Below, in pieces: positions 58,721-64,000 of a stretch of 64,000 bases of DNA. Each line of letters begins with the position of its first letter. The first letter of the stretch is position 1. The notes beneath the pieces are model-generated. The model ran no database searches. It was not told where the DNA came from and saw nothing but the letters and a program-made list of their open reading frames with translations. The translations under genes were made by a program, and so were the position numbers. This DNA comes from Cryptomeria japonica (taxonomy: Eukaryota; Streptophyta; Pinopsida; Cupressales; Cupressaceae), in NCBI RefSeq assembly GCF_030272615.1, contig NC_081408.1, positions 202,782,191-202,846,190 on the forward strand. Direction: 5' to 3'.

Positions 58721-59305
58721 CTAAGTCTCTATCGGGGGTGGTATGAATCCAAGCTGATCTCTAAGATATTCAAAAGACTCCTTAGGCAAAGGTTTTGTGA
58801 AAATATCTGCAAGTTGTTCTTTAGTATTCACATAAACCAGTTTTATCTCCTTTTCTTCAACTTTTTCCCTTAGAAAATTCAGTTTGATAGAAACATGTTT
58901 TGTTTTAGAATGTAATACTGGATTCTTAGATATATCAATTGCTGCAGTGTTATCATAATATATAGTAATAGGTTCTTTGCATTTTACCCTTATGTTTTTC
59001 AACATTTGCTTAAGCCATAGTACCTATGTACAGTTAGTTGTTGTTGTAGCATATTCTGATTCCGTTGTTGATAAAGATGTACAACTCTGTTTCTTACTCA
59101 ACCAAGAAACTAGTCTCTTTCCAAGAAAGAATGCTCCTCCAGTGGTGCTTTTTCTATCATCCACATCTCCTGCCCAATTTGCATCTGTGTATGCACATAG
59201 ATCAAAATTTTCATCTCTAGGATACCATAATCCAAGATTTGCAGTGCCTTGTAAGTACCGAAAAATCCTTTTTACTATTGATTCATGATTTTTCCTAGGA
59301 TTACT
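58721..59305 (-). pseudogene. Element F RNase H
   Basis: Minus-strand RNase H. The open carboxy part (58721-59005) holds Asp-Asn-Thr-Ala-Ala-Ile-Asp-Ile-Ser and Ala-Asp-Ile-Phe-Thr-Lys-Pro-Leu-Pro-Lys, and ends with Ile-Glu-Thr and a stop. Upstream, Asp-Ala-Asn-Trp-Ala-Gly-Asp and Arg-Lys-Ser-Thr blocks (59100-59190) are present with frame changes. It closely matches G and H. Confidence 0.85.
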
Positions 59306-60355
59306 CTAAAATCTAGAAAAAATACATACTGCACTCATAATATTAGGCCTGGTTTGTGTCAAATACAATAAACCTCCTATCATAGATTTGTATCTAGTTG
59401 GATTAATGGGTGTAGATTCATCTCTTTGAGATAATTTTTTGTTTGTAATCATAGGTGTGCTTACCGGTTTAGAGTTATCCATCCCAAATTTCTTTAGTAA
59501 TTCTTTCAAGTGCTTGGATTGACCCAAAAATATACCTTTATCAGTTTGTGAAATCTACAATCCTAAAAAGAATTTTATTTCTCCAATCATAGACATTTCA
59601 AATTCTCGCTGCATTTTAATAGAAAATTCCTTACATAATCCATATTCTCCTCCAAAGATTCTATCATCAACAAATACTTCTATAATCAAGATGTCATGAT
59701 TAGTTATTTTGTAATACCAATTGCTATCTGCATTTCCTTTAGTAAAACCATTCTTTAAAAGATACTTATCCAACCTTGCATACCAAGCTCTTGGGGCTTG
59801 TTTTAATCCATATAAAGCTTTTCCTAACCTGCAAACCATATCATTGTCATCTCTCAAATAAAATCCATCAGGTTGTTAAATATATACTTCCTCTTCAAGA
59901 TCTCCATTCAAAAATGCACATTTAATATCCATTTGATAAACTTTGTAGTCCTTGTGAGCTGAAATAGCCAAGAATAATATGACTGCCTCAATTCTAGCTA
60001 CCGGTGCAAAGGTTTCATTGTAATCAACTCCTTCTTTATGAGAATATCCCTTACACACTAGTCTTGCTTTATTTCTGACAACCTTACCATCTTCATTAAG
60101 TTTATTTCTAAATACCCATTTGGTTCCAATTACATTTTTATCTTTAGGCCAGGGAACTAATGGCCAAGTATTATTTTTCTCAATTTGTCCTAATTCTTCT
60201 TCCATAGCTTTAATCCAAAATTTATCTTCACATGCCTCATTGATAGATGATTGTTCAGTTTGAGAAATAAGACATATCTCTTCATTTTCCAATCTTCCTC
60301 TTGTCATAACTCCTTTAAATTTGTTTCCAATTATCTGATCTTCAGAATGATTCAA
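59306..60355 (-). pseudogene. Element F reverse transcriptase
   Basis: Near-complete copia RT. 59876-60355 carries Gly-Thr-Lys-Trp-Val-Phe, Lys-Ala-Arg-Leu-Val-Cys-Lys-Gly and Asp-Ile-Lys-Cys-Ala-Phe-Leu-Asn-Gly. After a TAA where H has Glu, 59555-59857 carries [11 protein letters not shown] and the active site Phe-Val-Asp-Asp (about 59660). 59306-59527 carries Ser-Lys-Pro-Val-Ser-Thr-Pro. Three open stretches are separated by two breaks. Confidence 0.9.
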
Positions 60356-60364
60356 TCTTACATA

Positions 60365-61479
60365 CTAGGGTGTCTTAGTTTGTTGTTGTTCTTCAATTAC
60401 TATGGAATCCTCTGATGGTATCAAGATAAATGGATCTTCATTTTGTACCGATGGATTTAGTGTGGGTTCATTTGCCACAATTTCTGTTGTTGGTTTAGAG
60501 TCTATATACCTTGAAGTTCCTCTGAATTTTTCATCAATCTTTACATTTGTACTCTCAACAATTTTCTGCAATCTCTTATTAAAACATCTATATGCCTTTC
60601 TCTTAGATGAATAACCAATAAATATTCCTTCAACACTTCTACGATCAAATTTTCCAATATACTCATCTCTTCTAATATAACATTTACTTCCAAAAAATCT
60701 GAAATACTTAAGAGTAGGAGTATTACCAAAGCATAGTTCATGAGGGGTCTTACCAGTTTCACCTTTGATGTGAACTTTGTTGAATGTATAGACAACAGTG
60801 CTAACTACTTCTCTCCAATACACATGTGATAGATTTGCTTCAGATAACATACTCCTTGCTGCATGCAAGATAGTTCTATTTTTTCTTTCAACAACTCCAT
60901 TCTGCTGTGGTGTCTGAGATGCTGATAACTATCTTCTGATTCCATTCACTTCACATAATTAATTAAAGTCCTTAGATGTGAATTCTCCTCCTTGATCTGA
61001 TCTTATACATTCAATTTTCTTACCGGTTCATTCTCAACCATTGCTTTGAACAGTTTGAACTTTCCAAGTGCTTCTGATTTTTCTTTGAGAAAAGTAACCC
61101 AACACATTTGGGAATAATCATCAATAATTAGCATGAAATATCTATCATCTTGTAAGTTTTTAGTTCTAGCTGGACCACATAAATTAGTGTGAATCAAATC
61201 AAGAGCATTATTGGATTCTTCTGGAATACTTTTGAAACTAGCTCTAACTTGTTTTCCAAATTGACATTCCTTACAAATTATATTCTGAGGTTTCACAATT
61301 TTAGGTAGATCTCTAACTGCCTTAGAAGTACTGATTTTTACCATGCAATCAAAGTTTACATGACATAGTTTCTTATGCCATAACCAACTTTCATCTATAT
61401 GTGCAATCAAGCATGCCTTTTCACTGTTATTCAAATGAAAGATATTACCTCTAGTCTGATTATCGATTGCAATTTCCAA
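60365..61479 (-). pseudogene. Element F integrase
   Basis: The zinc domain (His-Lys-Lys-Leu-Cys-His...Cys-Lys-Glu-Cys) precedes the core. The first catalytic residue reads His-Thr-Asn (Asn for Asp) in Ile-His-Thr-Asn-Leu-Cys-Gly-Pro, the second Asp is intact (Arg-Ser-Asp-Gln-Gly-Gly-Glu-Phe), as is the Glu in Gly-Val-Val-Glu-Arg-Lys. Stops and a frame change lie between 60869 and 61003, including a TAG for a Gln kept in G. The carboxy part (60365-60868) is fully open. Confidence 0.87.
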
Positions 61480-61524
61480 ACCAATCCTATTGATGATTTT
61501 GCATTTTCCATTTTTAAATTGTAA

Positions 61525-61890
61525 TTAAAATCCCTTCTCAACTAATTGACCAACACTTAAAAGATTATGCTTTAATCTTTCAACATAGTAGACATTGTCA
61601 ATGTTATGCTTACCATCAAGAGATATTGAACCCTTACCTTTGATTGAACAGGCTTTTTCATCTCCAAATCTTACTAAACCTCCATTGTATTCTTGAAAGT
61701 TCAAGAATTTACCTTTGCCTCCTGTCATATGACGTGAGCATCCTGAGTCAATGATCCATTCATCCTTTACTTCAACTTTAGCTGCTAGGGCTTGTTCTAC
61801 CGATTGAGCAATAGGTGTTGGTTGATCTTCTGTTATAGCAACAAAAACCCATCCATTGCCTACTGGATCCTCATCAGAATCATCAGTCAC
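61525..61890 (-). pseudogene. Element F protease
   Basis: Aspartic protease with the intact Trp-Ile-Ile-Asp-Ser-Gly-Cys-Ser-Arg-His-Met-Thr-Gly motif (about 61730-61770), the only copy in the window with its Asp-Ser-Gly triad unchanged. The 121-codon frame is uninterrupted but separated from gag and integrase by stops. Confidence 0.85.
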
Positions 61891-61897
61891 ACCTTCA

Positions 61898-62875
61898 TCA
61901 ACAATGTGACAAGATTTTGTCTTTGTTCTTCTTAAATCTATATCTCTGATATTTAGGATTAGGCTTGTATGTTCTTCTAGCTTCTTCTCTTAGTCTAGCA
62001 TGTATATCAAGGCATCTCGAAGCCATATGACCAATCTTATTGCAGTTGAAACATTTAAAGGGTGCTTTACCTTCATACTTACTTCCAACTGGACCTTTTG
62101 GCATTTTTTTTGCAAATAGTGCTACAAGTTCTTCAAGCTCTTCATTCTGCTTCCTAGTTTCTTCAAGTTCTTTTGCATAAAAGACTTTCCAGTCTGATTT
62201 GTCAAATGATGGAGCAAATGATGTTGAGGCTTTAAAGGCCAAATCTATCTTTATAGTAGCAATAGGACCAAATTCCTCAATTTCAAAAGCTGAAAGTTTT
62301 CCAATCAATGTATCCCTATTTACTGATGTATTAGGCATTGTTCTCAACTCATTTATAGTAGTAATCTTTATTTAATATTCTGGTGGCAATCCTCTTAGGA
62401 TTTTTGAAATAATTTCATCCTCACTCAGGGTTCCTCCACAACATTTAATACCCAAAACAATTTTATTTACTCTTTCCATAAAAGCTGAAATTCTTTCATC
62501 TTCTTCCATTTTCAGATGTTCATACCTGACTCGGAAGCTTTCAAGTTTTACAATCTTGACTGTGGAATCTCCTTCATTTAGTGTTTCCAAATGATCCCGA
62601 ATAGCTTTAGTAGTAGACGTATCTGAGAATCCCATGATTTGTTGATCTGATAATGCGCTTAGAAGTGCTTCTCTTGCTTTGCAATCATTCACCTCATCTT
62701 TAGCTAAGGTAGTTGGAGCAGTGTGACCAGCTACAACAGCAATATAACAATTCTTTGTAACTTCCCAAATGTCTTTACCAATGCAATTTAGATGTGTCTC
62801 CATCCTGATCTTCCATATCCCATAGTTGGTTCCATCAAGTTTAGGACTATCCTGCCTAAAATAATTAGTAGACAT
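61898..62875 (-). pseudogene. Element F gag
   Basis: Starts Met-Ser-Thr-Asn at 62875 on the minus strand, 56 bases inside the LTR. Lys-Leu-Asp-Gly-Thr-Asn...Ile-Trp-Lys-Ile core, Cys-Lys-Ala-Arg-Glu-Ala-Leu block, then one zinc knuckle Cys-Phe-Asn-Cys...His...Cys (about 62015-62060). A single stop near 62372 splits it into two open parts; the basic tail ends in a stop near 61898. Confidence 0.88.
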
Positions 62876-62917
62876 TGGATCTCCTCAAGTTGTTAAACTT
62901 CTACAAAAGAGGACTAG

Positions 62918-62929
62918 GCTTTGATACCA
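62918..62929 (-). promoter_or_regulatory. Primer binding site of element F
   Basis: Plus strand GCTTTGATACCA, that is TGGTATCAAAGC on the minus strand: one change from the standard site. Confidence 0.85.
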
Positions 62930-62931
62930 AT

Positions 62932-63994
62932 TGTTAGGTCCCTGAGACAACTGAGAGGGGGGGCTGAATCAGTTGTCTACTAAATTCAAACCAAAAACCA
63001 TTTAACCAACTTAATACTTAATACCAGTAAACCAATTAAGTATGCTGATAGATAGTGTTAATAAGTAAATTGCTATACCGGTAAAGATTAATGTATGAAA
63101 CATAAACATAAAGTCATCCACAATACATAACACCAATATTTGTATGTGGAAACCCTGTAAGGGAAAAAACCATGGTGGGAAACCTTACCCACAATCAAAT
63201 GATACTACTGCAGATAGTAAGTGTACATAAATGGGGTCTGCACATGCAGAAAGGCCAATATCCTAGAGCTCACTGCTCAATCACAAAATGGGAGTCACAC
63301 TGACTACAGTTGGATGGTTAAATCCAATAAGAATGTACTGTACAAAATAGTATCTTCATATGCTAGATTCGGTACCAGTGTAATTCTGATATGCTTCTAC
63401 AAAAACCTAGCTTCACCTTCAAATGATTTCTTCGTGTATACCTCTACTTATTCTGACATATACCTTCTCACAATTCTTCTTCACCTTCCACATTCGATCT
63501 TAACAAATAAGATCTTACATTTATACCATAACCTAAGACCAATTTTAGTAGGCCAGTTCTACAAGTTATTACAATAAAAACATTTTACAAAAAATATAAT
63601 ATCCGATGCAAAAATTGATTGAACATGTCGGCTTAATGCATTTACAACAATAGTAAATCATCTCAATAGCATGCCATGCTGATTTGGAAAAGATAAACCT
63701 GTCGGTGTAACCCTAGATAACCCTGGACCAATTTGCCGGTAAAAGCAAATATGCAAATATGAATATACCAATGATTAATTCTAAAAAAAAAAGTGTCCAC
63801 ATGATGTGTTCAACATTACCAAGTTTCTTCCATATCATTCCAAGTGCCGATGAACATTATATCCTATCGGTGAACCATATACCAGTAACTGTGCAATAGT
63901 TACTTGCTTGCCGATGAATGTTGTTGGGTCTCCAAACTGCTAGTGTTCCAGTAGGTGTTGACATCAATGATAAAACCATACCAAAATACCAACA
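62932..63994 (-). repeat. Element F right (5') LTR
   Basis: 1063 bp, plus-strand ends TGTTAGGTCCC...CCAACA. C-loop hairpin at 62945-62978 with a perfect 10-bp stem (AGACAACTGA/TCAGTTGTCT). TATA box (minus) at 63519-63525. Confidence 0.92.
63519..63525 (-). promoter_or_regulatory. TATA box in F 5' LTR
   Basis: TATAAAT on the minus strand, matching 57858-57864 in the other LTR. Likely core promoter. Confidence 0.55.
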
Positions 63995-64000
63995 ATCTCC

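Larger units (their letters stand above)
57272..63994 (-). mobile_element. Element F: Ty1/copia LTR retrotransposon, minus strand
   Basis: 6.7 kb, LTRs of 1062 and 1063 bp, full copia domain order on the minus strand. It is close to G in Gag and pol sequence and is the least broken copia copy: every domain is present, though stops and frame changes remain. No target duplication can be matched (CGCAC before 57272, ATCTC after 63994), and the right flank looks like a polypurine complement. Confidence 0.93.

Overview
This window looks like intergenic heterochromatin from a large, AT-rich, repeat-laden plant genome. I found no convincing host gene, tRNA, rRNA or CRISPR. The plant assignment rests on Ty1/copia elements in the order gag-protease-integrase-RT-RNase H, primer sites of the TGGTATCAGAGC type (complementary to plant initiator tRNA-Met), a giant-LTR non-coding element and heavily decayed nested insertions. 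A gymnosperm or another giant-genome plant is plausible, but I cannot prove it.

Layout. (1) 1-1087: the end of a divergent giant-LTR element (called D2 here) abuts the 5' part of a minus-strand copia element (E: gag fragment, primer site, 5' LTR). (2) 1088-27981: element A sits inside the E LTR. A is itself split by a 12.2-kb giant-LTR non-coding element D (7454-19650, minus strand, 5-bp duplication CAAAT) and by a 6.7-kb element B (20058-26760, duplication CTATC). (3) 27984-29058: the rest of the E LTR. (4) 29059-30838: unassigned DNA with several inverted repeats. (5) A CT-rich tract of about 2.2 kb, now in three pieces (30839-31601, 39955-40638, 54545-55305), is split by copia element G (31602-39954) and by element C (40639-54545). 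C is split in turn by copia element H (43893-51238). (6) 55306-56860: a foldback satellite made of about 20-bp CATATG-centred units. (7) 57272-63994: minus-strand copia element F, which reaches the window end.

How the parts relate. E, F, G and H are decayed autonomous-type copia elements. A, B and C form one family with copia-type LTRs, primer site and polypurine tract but no protease, integrase, reverse transcriptase or RNase H. They carry a coiled-coil/multi-zinc-knuckle ORF1 and a long ORF2 of unrecognised function, separated by a spacer of about 300 bp with a conserved TATA-like box. They are most simply read as non-autonomous parasites mobilised by copia partners. In support, A, B and C share with E-H a set of potential RNA structures: a C-loop hairpin just upstream of the primer site whose stem differs between families but stays complementary, other leader stem-loops, a 12-18 bp stem bracketing the polypurine tract, and serial GGGGGAG tracts.

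All coding regions are broken by stops and frameshifts, many of the stops being TAG at former CAG/CAA/TGG codons. LTR ends, duplications and nesting come directly from comparing copies within the window. Family names, functions and mobilisation are inference.
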